Shown: piece by piece, positions 1-8,906 of the stretch
Layout of the letters: each line of letters begins with the position of its first letter
Numbering within the stretch: position 1 is the stretch's first letter
From: an uncultured Cryomorphaceae bacterium
GTDB lineage: Bacteria; Bacteroidota; Bacteroidia; Flavobacteriales; Schleiferiaceae
Direction of reading: 5' to 3'
Assembly (NCBI GenBank): GCA_913009655.1
Contig: CAJVWI010000015.1
Coordinates: 1-56,078, forward strand
DNA length: 56,078 nucleotides
Notes under the pieces: model-generated
Database searches by the model: none
What the model was told of the DNA's origin: nothing
Seen by the model: only the letters and a program-made list of their open reading frames with translations
Made by a program: the position numbers and the translations under genes

Positions 1-23
1 TTTTGTAGATTAATTCAGAGTAT

Positions 24-437
24 ATGATAAGCGCATTTGAAAGAATTGAACATATTGGAATAGCTGTAAGCGATATAGAATCAGCAGAGCTTTTGTATTC
101 TAAAATATTAAATTCAAAACCATATAAACGTGAGCAAATAGATAGCCAGGCTGTCATAACCTCTTTTTTTAAGGTTGGGGATAATAAGATTGAATTACTT
201 CAGGCAACGAGTCCTGATTCTGCCATCGCAAAATTCATAGCCAAAAAAGGGGAGGGCATGCATCATATTGCGTATTTAGTTTCAGATATATCTCATGAAA
301 TCAAACGTCTATCCGAGGCAGGGTTTTTACTAATAGACGATGAACCTGTTGAAGGGGCAGATAATATGTTGGTCGCCTTCTTACATCCAAAAAGTACGGG
401 TGGAACTTTGATAGAGATATGTCAATCAATTGATTAA
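24..437 (+). CDS. mce: Methylmalonyl-CoA epimerase
   Basis: This 137-residue protein is a single VOC (glyoxalase-fold) domain. The family interconverts (R)- and (S)-methylmalonyl-CoA in the propionyl-CoA/succinyl-CoA pathway in the cytoplasm. Visible hallmarks are the N-terminal metal-ligand region with His10 (RIEHIGIAV), the GMHHIAY segment at 78-84 and the C-terminal GTLIEICQ with Glu131, which match the family's metal-binding positions. The length is normal for the enzyme. It starts at ATG 24, and an upstream TTTTG at the window edge could be the end of a -7 promoter box. An acyl-CoA carboxylase beta subunit lies 32 kb away but is not in the same operon. Another VOC protein is possible but less likely. 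Confidence 0.88.
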   Translation: MISAFERIEHIGIAVSDIESAELLYSKILNSKPYKREQIDSQAVITSFFKVGDNKIELLQATSPDSAIAKFIAKKGEGMHHIAYLVSDISHEIKRLSEAGFLLIDDEPVEGADNMLVAFLHPKSTGGTLIEICQSID

Positions 438-476
438 AAAAAAAAGTGTGCTCAATTTAACCTTTTGAGGCCGCGT

Positions 477-3400
477 TTATTCTGGAAATATATTTGGAGG
501 TAATTCAGCTTTAAGCTCTTCGGATAAATTCAACCAATCGCTATCTAGTAAATTCTGAACACTATTTGTGGCGGCTTTAGTTTTTGCCAACCATAGATCA
601 TGAATCGCAATAATATTTGTTGTTGGTTTGCCACTCATTTGCCATAAATAGGATCTAAATTGACTGTTAGTATATGTCCATGTTTCTGGCTGTTCAAAAT
701 ATCCTCTTTTGATATCATCCTTCCCAAATAGAGCGATGCGCTCTTTTTCAATTTTCTTTTTAAACTCTTTAATATCCTTCAAACGATTTTTAAATAGTGT
801 GCTGTCCTTATCGGTTCTGAGCTTTAATAATTTCTCAAAAACCTCAATGGATTCTTTTACTTCATAGAGTCTTGTTACAGCTTCTGATAAGGTTTTTGTT
901 GGCTCATGAAGACTTCTCCTGAATGTTAATTCAGCATCCCATTCAGCGTCGTCAATGATTGTTCTGGGATCATTGATTACGCTTATCATTGTAGAATCTG
1001 AATCTTCCTTGAAGTTAAATACCACTTTATACATTCCTGGTTTGACGGAGGCTCCACGAGGGTCGGTTTTTTTCCTTTTCTCACTTATTTTTTCAAATTG
1101 TGGCCCACGAACTCCTCTTTCACACATATCCCAGACGAATGAATAGATTCCTGCATCTGAGGTGTCTATTTCCCTCTCCAAATGTCTAATTAAGGATCCA
1201 GATGAATCATAAATATCAATTTTTAATGGATCTTTTAACTTGTCTGGGAGGTTATCAAGGTGAATTCGCATCCTTGCTCCTGCAGTTCGATTTTCACCCT
1301 TAAATGCAGCGTCACCCTGAAATCTAATTCCATCACTCACCATAAACTGAGCGTGAATAGCTTCGGGACTTTCGAATGCAGTTAGTGTTTTTCCTTGGGT
1401 CTGACCATTTGCTATTGCTCTTAGTGGTTTTAGATCATCTAATACCCAAGCGGCTCTGCCAAAAGTTCCGAGTATAAGGTCTGACTCACGCTCTTGTATA
1501 ACCATGTCTTGAACTGGCATTGTTGGAAGACCTTTCCATTTCTGCCAGTTTTTCCCATAATTTGAACTAATCCATAGACCCGTCTCTGTACCTAGATAGA
1601 GTAATTTTTTTACTACGGGATCTTGGATCATACTTAAGGAATGTCCATGTATCGATGATTTATTCAATAGATTTTTCCATGTTTTTCCGTAATTCTCAGT
1701 GTGAAATAGATAGGGTATCCAATCATTTTGACGGTAGTTGTTTACCACGGCAAATGCCTCCGCTTCGTTGTGCTTGGAGGCTTGAATTTGAGCTACCCAT
1801 CCACCTTCAGGAAACCCTTTAATTTTTTTGCTTGTATTTGCCCATGTTTCCCCATAGTCTTTAGAGATTTGAATATTTCCGTCATCAGTGCCAACCCAAA
1901 TAATCCCTACTTTTTTTGGAGATGGAGAGATACTTATGATGCATGTGTGATTCTCTGCCCCTGTCACGTCGGGCGTTAAACCTCCTGATTCTAATGCCTT
2001 TTGCTTTTTAGGGTCATTTGTCGTTAAATCTGGGGATATAATATTCCAATTTCGACCTTGGTCTTTACTATAATGTAAGAATTGGGATCCATAATAGATT
2101 GCATCGTCATTGTATGGATCTTGGGCAATAGGTGCGTTCCAATGCCAGCGCAAAGTATTGCCATCCGGATGAACAGGCCTTATAAGCTCGACGCCTCCTG
2201 TTCGTGAATCTACTCTACCTAAATATCCTTCTTGGGCCATAGCGTATACAATACGAGGATTGCTAGGGTGAGGCACCACGTCAAAGCCATCTCCAAAATA
2301 TAACTCTTGCCATTCACTATTTCCAATGCCTGTACCTATCCAGGAATACGCAGGCCCTTTCCAGCTACCATTGTCTTGCATGCCACCATAAACGTTGTAT
2401 GGTTTTTGATTATCAACATTGATATGATAAAACTGTGCTACGGGAAGGTTTTCTATAAAGCGCCATGAGGATCCTCCATCCCATGTTATATTCATCCCGC
2501 CATCATTTCCTTCAATCATATGTCCAGGACGCTCAGGGTCCATCCATAGGGCTTGATGATCGGGATGCACTTTGTAATAAGGTGCTATTACTCTCCAGGA
2601 TTTACCACCATCATCACTTCGGGTCATGATGCTCCACAGTGAGTATAGAGTATTTTCATTGAATGGGTCTACATGGAGATCAGAATAATAGAACGGACGG
2701 TTTCCAATATTTTCATCTTCGCTAACCATTTTCCATTTAAAGCCTCCATCTGTGCTTTTGTATAACCCATTTTTTTCTTTGTTTTCTATTAAAGCATACA
2801 CTGTTTTTGAATTGCTTTTTGCGACAGCAATTCCAATTCGCCCCAATTCACCTTTGGGCAGTCCGTCTTTTTCAGTTATTTTTTTCCAGGTTTCACCGGC
2901 GTCTAATGTCATGTAAAGTCCAGACCCTTCTCCTCCACTTTTAAAATACCAAGGCCATCTTCGATATTCCCACATAGCACAGAATAATTTATTCGGATTT
3001 GCAGGGTCGATAACTAAATCAGCAGCCCCCGTCCTATCGTTATTATAGAGCACTTTTTCCCAGGTTTCACCCCCATCAATTGTTTTATAAACTCCTCTTT
3101 CTTTGGTGTCCCCCCAGGCAATTCCAAATGCGGCGATATAAACAACATCAGAATTTCTTGGGTCGATGACTATTTTATGAATATGCTTAGTCTTCTCAAG
3201 GCCCACTAATTCAAAACTCTTCCCTCCGTCAATACTTTTGAATAATCCAGCACCGCTTGATTGAGAGTTTCTGGGGTTTCCTTCTCCCGTTCCAACCCAT
3301 ATTACATCAGCATTGTTCGGGTCTAGCTTAACGACTCCAATTCCTGCTGTAGGTTGGTCATCCCATATGGACTTCCAGCTTTGTCCAGCATTGATGCTGC

Positions 3401-3602
3401 GCCATAATCCTCCAGAGGCACTTCCAGCATATATTATATCGCTATTGTCTGGGTCTACATCGATAGAGGTTATTCTTCCAGACATTCCTGCTGGACCAAT
3501 ATTTCGAAACGACATTCCTTCCAGCACTTTGTTTTCTATTTGGGCTGAAATCAAATATGGAATTAGGAAGAGAAAAGAAAAGAATATTTGACGATTTTTC
3601 AT
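477..3602 (-). CDS. Large secreted BNR/sortilin-like beta-propeller protein
   Basis: This 1041-residue protein has an N-terminal signal peptide (about residues 1-20, ending ISAQ). The next ~750 residues repeat BNR-type motifs (SINAGQSW, SIDGGKSF, TIDGGETW, TLDAGETW, SKDYGETW), as in VPS10/sortilin and glycosyl-hydrolase-type propellers. The last ~280 residues form a separate region that includes a charged, probably helical part. Such proteins are abundant and exported in Bacteroidota, where they are often annotated as glycosyl hydrolase or exo-alpha-sialidase. I see no catalytic signature, so a binding or degradative role is only an inference. No clear T9SS sorting domain is visible at the C-terminus. 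It is convergent with the epimerase gene and seems to be transcribed alone. Confidence 0.8.
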   Translation of the reverse strand: MKNRQIFFSFLFLIPYLISAQIENKVLEGMSFRNIGPAGMSGRITSIDVDPDNSDIIYAGSASGGLWRSINAGQSWKSIWDDQPTAGIGVVKLDPNNADVIWVGTGEGNPRNSQSSGAGLFKSIDGGKSFELVGLEKTKHIHKIVIDPRNSDVVYIAAFGIAWGDTKERGVYKTIDGGETWEKVLYNNDRTGAADLVIDPANPNKLFCAMWEYRRWPWYFKSGGEGSGLYMTLDAGETWKKITEKDGLPKGELGRIGIAVAKSNSKTVYALIENKEKNGLYKSTDGGFKWKMVSEDENIGNRPFYYSDLHVDPFNENTLYSLWSIMTRSDDGGKSWRVIAPYYKVHPDHQALWMDPERPGHMIEGNDGGMNITWDGGSSWRFIENLPVAQFYHINVDNQKPYNVYGGMQDNGSWKGPAYSWIGTGIGNSEWQELYFGDGFDVVPHPSNPRIVYAMAQEGYLGRVDSRTGGVELIRPVHPDGNTLRWHWNAPIAQDPYNDDAIYYGSQFLHYSKDQGRNWNIISPDLTTNDPKKQKALESGGLTPDVTGAENHTCIISISPSPKKVGIIWVGTDDGNIQISKDYGETWANTSKKIKGFPEGGWVAQIQASKHNEAEAFAVVNNYRQNDWIPYLFHTENYGKTWKNLLNKSSIHGHSLSMIQDPVVKKLLYLGTETGLWISSNYGKNWQKWKGLPTMPVQDMVIQERESDLILGTFGRAAWVLDDLKPLRAIANGQTQGKTLTAFESPEAIHAQFMVSDGIRFQGDAAFKGENRTAGARMRIHLDNLPDKLKDPLKIDIYDSSGSLIRHLEREIDTSDAGIYSFVWDMCERGVRGPQFEKISEKRKKTDPRGASVKPGMYKVVFNFKEDSDSTMISVINDPRTIIDDAEWDAELTFRRSLHEPTKTLSEAVTRLYEVKESIEVFEKLLKLRTDKDSTLFKNRLKDIKEFKKKIEKERIALFGKDDIKRGYFEQPETWTYTNSQFRSYLWQMSGKPTTNIIAIHDLWLAKTKAATNSVQNLLDSDWLNLSEELKAELPPNIFPE

Positions 3603-3629
3603 AGCAATGAAGATAGAGTAAAAGAATAA

Positions 3630-4547
3630 TTATTGTGAGGCACGATACTTCCTTGGCGTTGTACCATACTTTTTCTTGAAAGCTGCAATGAAATGACTTG
3701 AATTTGTATACCCAATGCTAAAAGCAACATCGTTTACCGATTGAACTCCTTGGTCTAGCATCCTTCTTGCATGATTAAGTCTAGTATCCATGAAATATCC
3801 ATAAACTGTAGTGCCATAAACTTCTTTGAATCCAACTTTGAGTCTGTATTGGTTTAATCCAGTTTGCTGTGATAGCTGCTTTATTGTAGGTGGATTTTTC
3901 CATTTATCCATCATTATTGACTTTGCTTGATGAATTTTTTGAACCGTGTCTTCATCTTTCAAAAATGGACAAGCACCCAAATTGGGTTCGGAACTATGAA
4001 AATAAAGCCCCAGTATTTCCAGGATTTGTCCAAAATGAGCAACTCTTTGAGCGTTGGGAATTAGGCGATTATGAAAAAGTTGTTCAAGCAAAATCCGCAT
4101 GTTTGAATCGACAGGTTTTTGGTCATAAATAGGTTGATTTAAAGCGGTTCTGCCGATAAATGGTAGTTTAATTTTATCCGACTCTTCTCGAATAAAAAGC
4201 GAGTGCATGCGATTCAGTGAAATTTTAATACAAGTCAAACGATGCTCCTTGGGAAAGTTTGCTTGAGTAATTAATGTCTTATTGGGATTATAGATGAAAA
4301 AGCTTTGGCCATGAGGTAAAGGCCTCATGTACATCGGTCCAAACTGAAAAGTGATCTCACCATCCAATCCAAAGAGAAGAAAAATATCGTTTGCTTTTAG
4401 TTCAATTGCAATTTGTGCAGAAGACGCACGTTTTCCAATAACTAAAAGATCAATTCCATCAAAAATTTCAGTAAATCTTAATGGGGTATCTTCTTTTAAT
4501 TCTGGCATTGTTTTTTTTATTAAAAAGTCTTCAAATTTAACCTGCAC
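3630..4547 (-). CDS. AraC family transcriptional regulator
   Basis: This 305-residue protein has a C-terminal AraC-type double helix-turn-helix. The signature at about 265-302 contains NDVAFSIGYTNSSHFIAAFK followed by KKYGTTPRKYR. The N-terminal ~200 residues would be a sensing or dimerisation domain and show no recognisable ligand motif. The frame opens at GTG 4547, and an ATG at 4508 (starting MPELKEDT) is an alternative start. The gene lies 27 bases upstream of the large BNR protein on the same strand, so it could control that gene. The target is inferred from position only. Confidence 0.85.
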   Translation of the reverse strand: MQVKFEDFLIKKTMPELKEDTPLRFTEIFDGIDLLVIGKRASSAQIAIELKANDIFLLFGLDGEITFQFGPMYMRPLPHGQSFFIYNPNKTLITQANFPKEHRLTCIKISLNRMHSLFIREESDKIKLPFIGRTALNQPIYDQKPVDSNMRILLEQLFHNRLIPNAQRVAHFGQILEILGLYFHSSEPNLGACPFLKDEDTVQKIHQAKSIMMDKWKNPPTIKQLSQQTGLNQYRLKVGFKEVYGTTVYGYFMDTRLNHARRMLDQGVQSVNDVAFSIGYTNSSHFIAAFKKKYGTTPRKYRASQ

Positions 4548-4628
4548 ACTTTATAATAAAAATTAAGGACAGTTTATTTTTTTTGTAAATTTTTTCTTTT
4601 TGGGGCATTACTATAATCTCAAAGATTA

Positions 4629-4636
4629 TACTTTTG
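4629..4636 (+). promoter_or_regulatory. -7 promoter box for the 54-residue ORF
   Basis: TACTTTTG is a perfect match to the Bacteroidota -7 element TAnnTTTG. It ends 7 bases before the ATG at 4644, so the transcript would have essentially no leader. No well-spaced -33 TTTG is obvious. Confidence 0.5.
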
Positions 4637-4643
4637 TAAACGG

Positions 4644-4808
4644 ATGAAACAATTAAAAGTTTACCGAGCAGTATTAAAAGAAGAGGGATGGTCTGGACTT
4701 GTTAAAAAATCTGGAAAACCAGTTGCTATTGGTTTATTTATATTCTTTCTTTTTAAAGGTCTTTTATGGTTATTTCTTCTTTATGGTGGATTTGAATTAA
4801 TCTTTTGA
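4644..4808 (+). CDS. 54-residue single-pass membrane protein, unknown function
   Basis: ATG 4644 to TGA 4808 encodes 54 residues. The first ~25 are basic and amphipathic (start MKQLKVYRAVLKEEGWSG). They are followed by a hydrophobic segment at about 27-50 rich in F, L and I, and the sequence ends FELIF. A perfect -7 box sits just upstream, and a tRNA gene with its own promoter follows. The orderly topology (positive inside, one transmembrane helix) and the promoter argue that the gene is real, but I recognise no family. It is the only gene-like content in the stretch between the AraC gene and the tRNA. Confidence 0.55.
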   Translation: MKQLKVYRAVLKEEGWSGLVKKSGKPVAIGLFIFFLFKGLLWLFLLYGGFELIF

Positions 4809-4842
4809 TTTCACAGAGCTAGTCTAGTTGACTTCTATATCT

Positions 4843-4850
4843 TACTTTTG
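4843..4850 (+). promoter_or_regulatory. -7 promoter box for the CAU tRNA
   Basis: TACTTTTG matches TAnnTTTG exactly and lies 27 bases upstream of the tRNA 5' end. This is consistent with a short trimmed leader. Confidence 0.5.
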
Positions 4851-4877
4851 CAATCCTTAAATCTGTTTAAGATTTTA

Positions 4878-4950
<73 letters not shown>

Positions 4951-4957
4951 CTAAAAT

Positions 4958-4983
4958 CCTGTCATATAATGGCAGGGTTTTTT
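4958..4983 (+). terminator. Intrinsic terminator after the CAU tRNA
   Basis: CCTGTCAT and ATGGCAGG form an 8-bp stem with one G-U pair and a 3-base loop, followed by a run of T (GTTTTTTATT). It starts 8 bases after the tRNA. Confidence 0.8.
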
Positions 4984-5162
4984 ATTAAATTAACAATTTG
5001 ATATTAAAGGACTTAGATGTAAAAATTGTTTTCCCTCGAGAAGCTGTAATTTTAAGCACTTAAAATAGCTATAAATGAGGCTATGATGGCCAAGAGGATT
5101 ACTTCCAAACAAATAGATTGAGCCTTTTTGATCTTTTATTAAATTTTTAACTGTCCTATAAT

Positions 5163-5170
5163 TAGCTTTG
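5163..5170 (+). promoter_or_regulatory. -7 promoter box for the DinB-like gene
   Basis: TAGCTTTG is a perfect TAnnTTTG match 18 bases upstream of ATG 5189. It overlaps the in-frame TTG at 5168, which argues against that TTG as a start. Confidence 0.45.
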
Positions 5171-5188
5171 ATAAATATTAAATCATCT

Positions 5189-5725
5189 ATGGATATAGAA
5201 AAACTAAGATTTCCTATTGGTAGATTTTTATTAAAATCAGAAATTTCTGATGCTGATATTGATTCATGTCTAATCTCGTTATCAGACATGCCAAATAAAT
5301 TACAATTAGCAATTGATAATGTTGAGGATGAACTTCTTCAATCATCCTACAAACCTGAGGGGTGGACTCGTAATCAAGTGATTAATCATTTGGCGGATAG
5401 CCATTTAAACTCCTACTCGAGGTGTAAAATGGCATACACCGAGAATTTTCCTCATATAAAACCTTATGATGAAAAGGTATGGGCTTTATTAGAAGACGCA
5501 GAGGATGTTAATATTGGAGCTTCGATGGATATTTTACACGGCGTTCATTATCGCTGGAATCGATTTTGGGATTCTCTGGATAGAAAAGATTTCGAAAAGA
5601 TGTATTTTCATCCCGAGCTTGATAGAGGAGTTCCATTATCAGAGGTCCTGCAATATTTTGCGTGGCATGGCGAGCATCACACTGAACATGTAAAGTCCGC
5701 GTGGAAAATTGAAGTGGCTTCTTAA
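5189..5725 (+). CDS. DinB/YfiT-like putative metal-dependent hydrolase
   Basis: This is a 178-residue four-helix DinB-superfamily protein. The putative metal-binding histidines are in HLADSH, HGVHYRW and WHGEHHTEH, the usual three-helix pattern of YfiT/BstA-type proteins. Members include thiol transferases and enzymes of unknown substrate, so no reaction is claimed. I chose ATG 5189 (MDIEKLRFPIGRF) over the in-frame TTG at 5168, because family members begin with the RFPIGRF-like segment and the TTG falls inside the promoter box. It is followed 15 bases later by the DUF3089 gene, probably as one transcript. Confidence 0.85.
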   Translation: MDIEKLRFPIGRFLLKSEISDADIDSCLISLSDMPNKLQLAIDNVEDELLQSSYKPEGWTRNQVINHLADSHLNSYSRCKMAYTENFPHIKPYDEKVWALLEDAEDVNIGASMDILHGVHYRWNRFWDSLDRKDFEKMYFHPELDRGVPLSEVLQYFAWHGEHHTEHVKSAWKIEVAS

Positions 5726-5740
5726 AGGCATCTGATCGTA

Positions 5741-6769
5741 ATGACTAAGAATCTTATATTTTTCCTAGTTTTTGTTTCGCATTATTTTTTGCTGGGGCAA
5801 AGTAAAATAGAACTTGAGCCTCTGCCTTCTTCTCCTGACTATTCAAAAATTTCTTCCTGGGCTTCACACCCTAAAATCGAAGATCCTAGTGACATTATAT
5901 ATAAAAGTAGTGAGCGAATTGACAAGGAAAATAGAGAGTCTTACGGCGATCTTCAGGGTTCGATACCAACATTTTTCGTTTACCCCACTATTTATTTTGA
6001 GGGAAAAACATGGAACGCTGACATATTTGATGCGTCATACCGAAATGACACTAGACTTCCTTTAGCCTTTCAGGCCGGTGTATTTAATGATTTAGGCCCC
6101 ATATGGGCACCGCATTATCGCCAGATGATGTATGAAGGGTATGTCCAAACATCTTTTGCTGAGCAAAAAAATGCTAAAACTGCCTATGATACTGCTTACA
6201 ATGACGTTTTTCGTGCTTTTAAGTTTTTCTTGAAAGAAAATCCAGAAGGGTCATTTATCCTTGCGGGCCATAGTCAAGGCACTGGACATTTAAAACGGTT
6301 GATTAAGGATTACTTAATAATAAATCGTGAGCTTAGAAATAGAATGCTTGTAGCTTTTCTTGTTGGTGGCTGGGTGGGAATTGAGGAGATGGGTGATTTG
6401 CCAATTTGTGATAATCCTGAGGATATAAATTGCTGGATGTCTTGGAGGAGCTGTGGTAAAGATTTTAAGCGTAAACCATATGGTGATCATATTGGTGTTG
6501 TGAACCCTTTGACGTGGAGCTCAAATACCGCAGCTACTAATCGTAAACTTCATAAAGGGGCAATGTATCCAAATGGTAAGAGGATTTTACGCAGGGGCTT
6601 GGGCTCTAAAATTGATGACGGATTATTAAGAATTCAAAAACTTAAAGGCCCCTTTGGGTGGTTCTTTATTTGGGAGGATTACCATAGGGCAGATTATAAC
6701 TTATTCTGGTTTAATATTAGAGAAAACATATATCGCAGGGCAAGAAAAATTGAGCTAACAGAATATTAA
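5741..6769 (+). CDS. DUF3089 family alpha/beta hydrolase, exported
   Basis: This 342-residue protein has a signal peptide (about 1-19, ending FLLGQ). It carries the DUF3089 hallmarks: a PTFFVYPTIYF segment, a WNADIFDASYRNDTRLP region, and the nucleophile-elbow-like GHSQGTGHLKRL around residue 180. The family has an alpha/beta-hydrolase fold with a likely Ser nucleophile in GHSQG. The substrate is unknown. It is probably periplasmic or lipoprotein-like, and may be co-transcribed with the DinB-like gene upstream. Confidence 0.82.
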   Translation: MTKNLIFFLVFVSHYFLLGQSKIELEPLPSSPDYSKISSWASHPKIEDPSDIIYKSSERIDKENRESYGDLQGSIPTFFVYPTIYFEGKTWNADIFDASYRNDTRLPLAFQAGVFNDLGPIWAPHYRQMMYEGYVQTSFAEQKNAKTAYDTAYNDVFRAFKFFLKENPEGSFILAGHSQGTGHLKRLIKDYLIINRELRNRMLVAFLVGGWVGIEEMGDLPICDNPEDINCWMSWRSCGKDFKRKPYGDHIGVVNPLTWSSNTAATNRKLHKGAMYPNGKRILRRGLGSKIDDGLLRIQKLKGPFGWFFIWEDYHRADYNLFWFNIRENIYRRARKIELTEY

Positions 6770-6822
6770 TCTTTTTATAATATTAGATCTCTCAAATACA
6801 TATTTAAGCGCTAAACTACATG

Positions 6823-6854
6823 TTGTATCATGTCTACGTTTAAATGTACATTTG
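6823..6854 (+). promoter_or_regulatory. Promoter of tRNA-Val
   Basis: TTG at 6823-6825 and TACATTTG at 6847-6854 (a perfect TAnnTTTG) are separated by 21 bases. The box ends 9 bases upstream of the tRNA 5' end. This is one of the best complete -33/-7 pairs in the window. Confidence 0.6.
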
Positions 6855-6863
6855 CATCCCTCA

Positions 6864-6938
6864 GGGCAATTAGCTCAGTTGGTTTAGAGCATCGCCTTGA
6901 CAGGGCGGGGGTCACAGGTTCGAATCCTGTATTGCCCA
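6864..6938 (+). tRNA. tRNA-Val (GAC anticodon)
   Basis: This 75-base cloverleaf has acceptor GGGCAAT/ATTGCCC, discriminator A6938, anticodon loop TTGACAG (GAC, reads GUC/GUU) and T-arm ACAGG TTCGAAT CCTGT. CCA is not encoded. It is followed directly by a strong hairpin terminator. Confidence 0.95.
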
Positions 6939-6941
6939 CAA

Positions 6942-6971
6942 AAAAAACCCACTCATTTGAGTGGGTTTTTT
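6942..6971 (+). terminator. Intrinsic terminator after tRNA-Val
   Basis: A-run, CCCACTCA, TT, TGAGTGGG, T-run: an 8-bp perfect stem flanked by A and T tracts, so it could act in both directions. It separates the tRNA from the photolyase gene. Confidence 0.88.
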
Positions 6972-7022
6972 ATATCAATAAGATTAAACTTTTATTGGTT
7001 TTTGGGCTTAATACAATTGAAA

Positions 7023-8492
7023 ATGTCCAATACGAAAAAAAGTTTAAATGTTGTCTGGTTGAAAAGAGATCTCCGCACCAGTGATCATGCGAGTCTTTAT
7101 CATGCAGAAAAATCAGATATAGAATATATAATAGTTTATTTATTTGAGCCAAAACAGATGAACTATCCTGATTATAGTTCCAGGCATCAGCATTTTATTT
7201 TTGATTCTATTACTGAAATGAATAAGTCCTTGATCTTATTCAATAGAAAAGTTCAAATATTTCATGCTGATGCTTATATTTTTTTCGAGTTTTTATCAAA
7301 AAAATATAAGTTGAATTCAGTTTTCTCCTATCAGGAAAGTGGAATAAAAAAGACTTGGAATAGAGATCAAAAAATCGCCAAATTATTTCAAGATAGATCA
7401 ATCAAATGGAAAGAGTTTGAAAGTCAATCCGTCAAAAGAGGAATTGTCAATAGGAAAGGTTGGGATAAGCTATGGTTTGAATATGCTAATTCAAAGATAA
7501 TTTTGAATGAATTAACTAAAAGCATATTTAATCTAGACACAACTCCATTCGATTTTGATATCGAAAAGTTTGCATTTCTGAAAACCTACCCTAAGCAATT
7601 TCAACCCGCAGGAGAGCAATACGCATTCAAATATTTAGATTCTTTTATCAGCAATAGAGCTAAAGAATATAATAAGTACATATCTCAACCGCAGAAGAGC
7701 AGATATTCTTGTGGTCGTATTTCAACATATCTGTCATGGGGAAACATAACTTCGCGTCAAATATTTCATCGTGTAAAAAACTCGAAAGAATATCATGTTA
7801 ATAAACGGAATTTTGATTCTTTTTTAATAAGATTAAAATGGCGTTCTCATTTTATTCAAAAGTTTGAAGTTGATTGCTCATATGAGAAAATTTGTATCAA
7901 TAATGGATATGAGCAAATGAAATACCCCAACAATGATTTCCTACTCGATAAATGGAAAAAAGGGCAAACGGGATTTCCATTGGTTGACGCTTCTATGCGA
8001 TGTTTGATCAATAACGGATGGCTTAATTTTAGAATGCGAGCCATGCTAGTTTCTTTTCTATGTCATTACTTAGAGCAAGATTGGAGAAGAGGTGTCTATC
8101 ATTTAGCTCAACTATTTTTAGATTATGAGCCAGGCATTCATTATCCGCAATTTCAAATGCAAGCTGGTGTAACCGGAATAAATGCAATCAGGGTGTATAA
8201 CCCAGTGAAGCAATCTAAGGAGAAAGATTCAGATGGAAATTTCATAAGAAAATGGGTTCCAGAATTATCAAAAATTAACAGTGCATTCATTCATGAACCA
8301 TGGAAGCTTACGGCGATTGATTTGATAGATAATAGTATTCCTGAGATATACAGAACACCCATAATTTCATATGAATTATACACTACTCAAGTGAAAAAAC
8401 AACTTTGGGAGCTGAGAAAAAATGATTTGGTAAAAAAAGAGTCAAAAAGACTTCTACAAATTCATGTGAGGCAAAAAAAAATAAAAAAATAA
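7023..8492 (+). CDS. Cryptochrome/photolyase family flavoprotein
   Basis: This 489-residue protein has the N-terminal antenna domain ([17 protein letters not shown]) and the C-terminal FAD-binding helical domain ([61 protein letters not shown]). The family uses light to repair UV-induced pyrimidine dimers or to sense blue light. E. coli PhrB has the WQW pair near the flavin and lesion. Here the corresponding loop reads [20 protein letters not shown], so this is a distinct subgroup and the lesion specificity is uncertain. I chose ATG 7023. The longer open frame upstream only reads through the tRNA and terminator. Confidence 0.85.
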   Translation: MSNTKKSLNVVWLKRDLRTSDHASLYHAEKSDIEYIIVYLFEPKQMNYPDYSSRHQHFIFDSITEMNKSLILFNRKVQIFHADAYIFFEFLSKKYKLNSVFSYQESGIKKTWNRDQKIAKLFQDRSIKWKEFESQSVKRGIVNRKGWDKLWFEYANSKIILNELTKSIFNLDTTPFDFDIEKFAFLKTYPKQFQPAGEQYAFKYLDSFISNRAKEYNKYISQPQKSRYSCGRISTYLSWGNITSRQIFHRVKNSKEYHVNKRNFDSFLIRLKWRSHFIQKFEVDCSYEKICINNGYEQMKYPNNDFLLDKWKKGQTGFPLVDASMRCLINNGWLNFRMRAMLVSFLCHYLEQDWRRGVYHLAQLFLDYEPGIHYPQFQMQAGVTGINAIRVYNPVKQSKEKDSDGNFIRKWVPELSKINSAFIHEPWKLTAIDLIDNSIPEIYRTPIISYELYTTQVKKQLWELRKNDLVKKESKRLLQIHVRQKKIKK

Positions 8493-8498
8493 ACTCTT

Positions 8499-8822
8499 TT
8501 AAGAATCTCGATTTATAGAATGGAGTCCAACCCAATCGTCAATTTTTGCAAAAAGAGGTATAAGATCTAAAGAGGACTTTGTTAATGAATATTCTACTCT
8601 AGGTGGACTTTCTTTATATGATTTTCTATTAATCAAGCCATCAATTTCCATTTGATTTAATTGATCCGTCAATACCTTTCTAGATATTCCATCAATTATT
8701 ACCGCAAGCTGACCAAATCTCAAACTGCGGTTTCTCAGATTATAAATAATAGATAATTTCCACTTTCCACCGAGTTTTTTAGTAAAGAATTTGACAGGGC
8801 AAATTTTCATTTCTTTATTCAT
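8499..8822 (-). CDS. HxlR family transcriptional regulator
   Basis: This 107-residue winged-helix protein has the family pattern: ICPVKFFTKKLGGKWKLSII, RFGQLAVIIDGISRKVLTDQ, then the wing PPRVEYSLT. Cys8 stands just before the first helix. This is the position of the redox-active Cys in HxlR-type sensors such as YodB, which respond to quinones or disulfide stress. ATG 8822 is used, and a second ATG at 8810 is possible. The gene is divergent from the CDGSH-YceI gene across a 120-base region full of inverted repeats, its most likely target. Confidence 0.88.
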   Translation of the reverse strand: MNKEMKICPVKFFTKKLGGKWKLSIIYNLRNRSLRFGQLAVIIDGISRKVLTDQLNQMEIDGLINRKSYKESPPRVEYSLTKSSLDLIPLFAKIDDWVGLHSINRDS

Positions 8823-8862
8823 GAATTTGATAGGTTACTTTGATATTACTAGTTTTTCCAAG

Positions 8863-8878
8863 GTTACTAAAAAGTAAC
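8863..8878. promoter_or_regulatory. Candidate HxlR operator, GTTACT-N4-AGTAAC
   Basis: This is a perfect 6-bp inverted repeat with an AAAA spacer in the divergent promoter region. GTAAC-A-GTTAC (8874-8884) overlaps it, and further GTTACT half-sites are at 8834-8839 and 8903-8908. Assignment to HxlR is an inference from position. Confidence 0.5.
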
Positions 8879-8890
8879 AGTTACAATTTA

Positions 8891-8906
8891 TAACTAATGT
8901 TAGTTA
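8891..8906. promoter_or_regulatory. Second candidate HxlR operator, TAACTAA-TG-TTAGTTA
   Basis: This is a perfect 7-bp inverted repeat with a 2-base spacer. It abuts TTACTTTG (8904-8911), which is probably the -7 element of the CDGSH-YceI promoter, so a bound repressor would block the polymerase. Confidence 0.5.

Noticed and set aside
1728-1979. 83-residue plus-strand frame inside the BNR gene
   Set aside because: Antisense shadow of a strongly coding gene.
4990-5289. 99-residue minus-strand frame between the tRNA terminator and the DinB gene
   Set aside because: It starts inside the DinB gene on the opposite strand and has no family features. Composition is that of a shadow.
6897-7022. N-terminal extension of the photolyase frame through the tRNA-Val and its terminator
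   Set aside because: The peptide is a translation of tRNA sequence. ATG 7023 matches the family start.
6830-7084. 84-residue frame covering tRNA-Val (containing [16 protein letters not shown])
   Set aside because: This is the well-known false peptide from reading a tRNA gene. No real gene.
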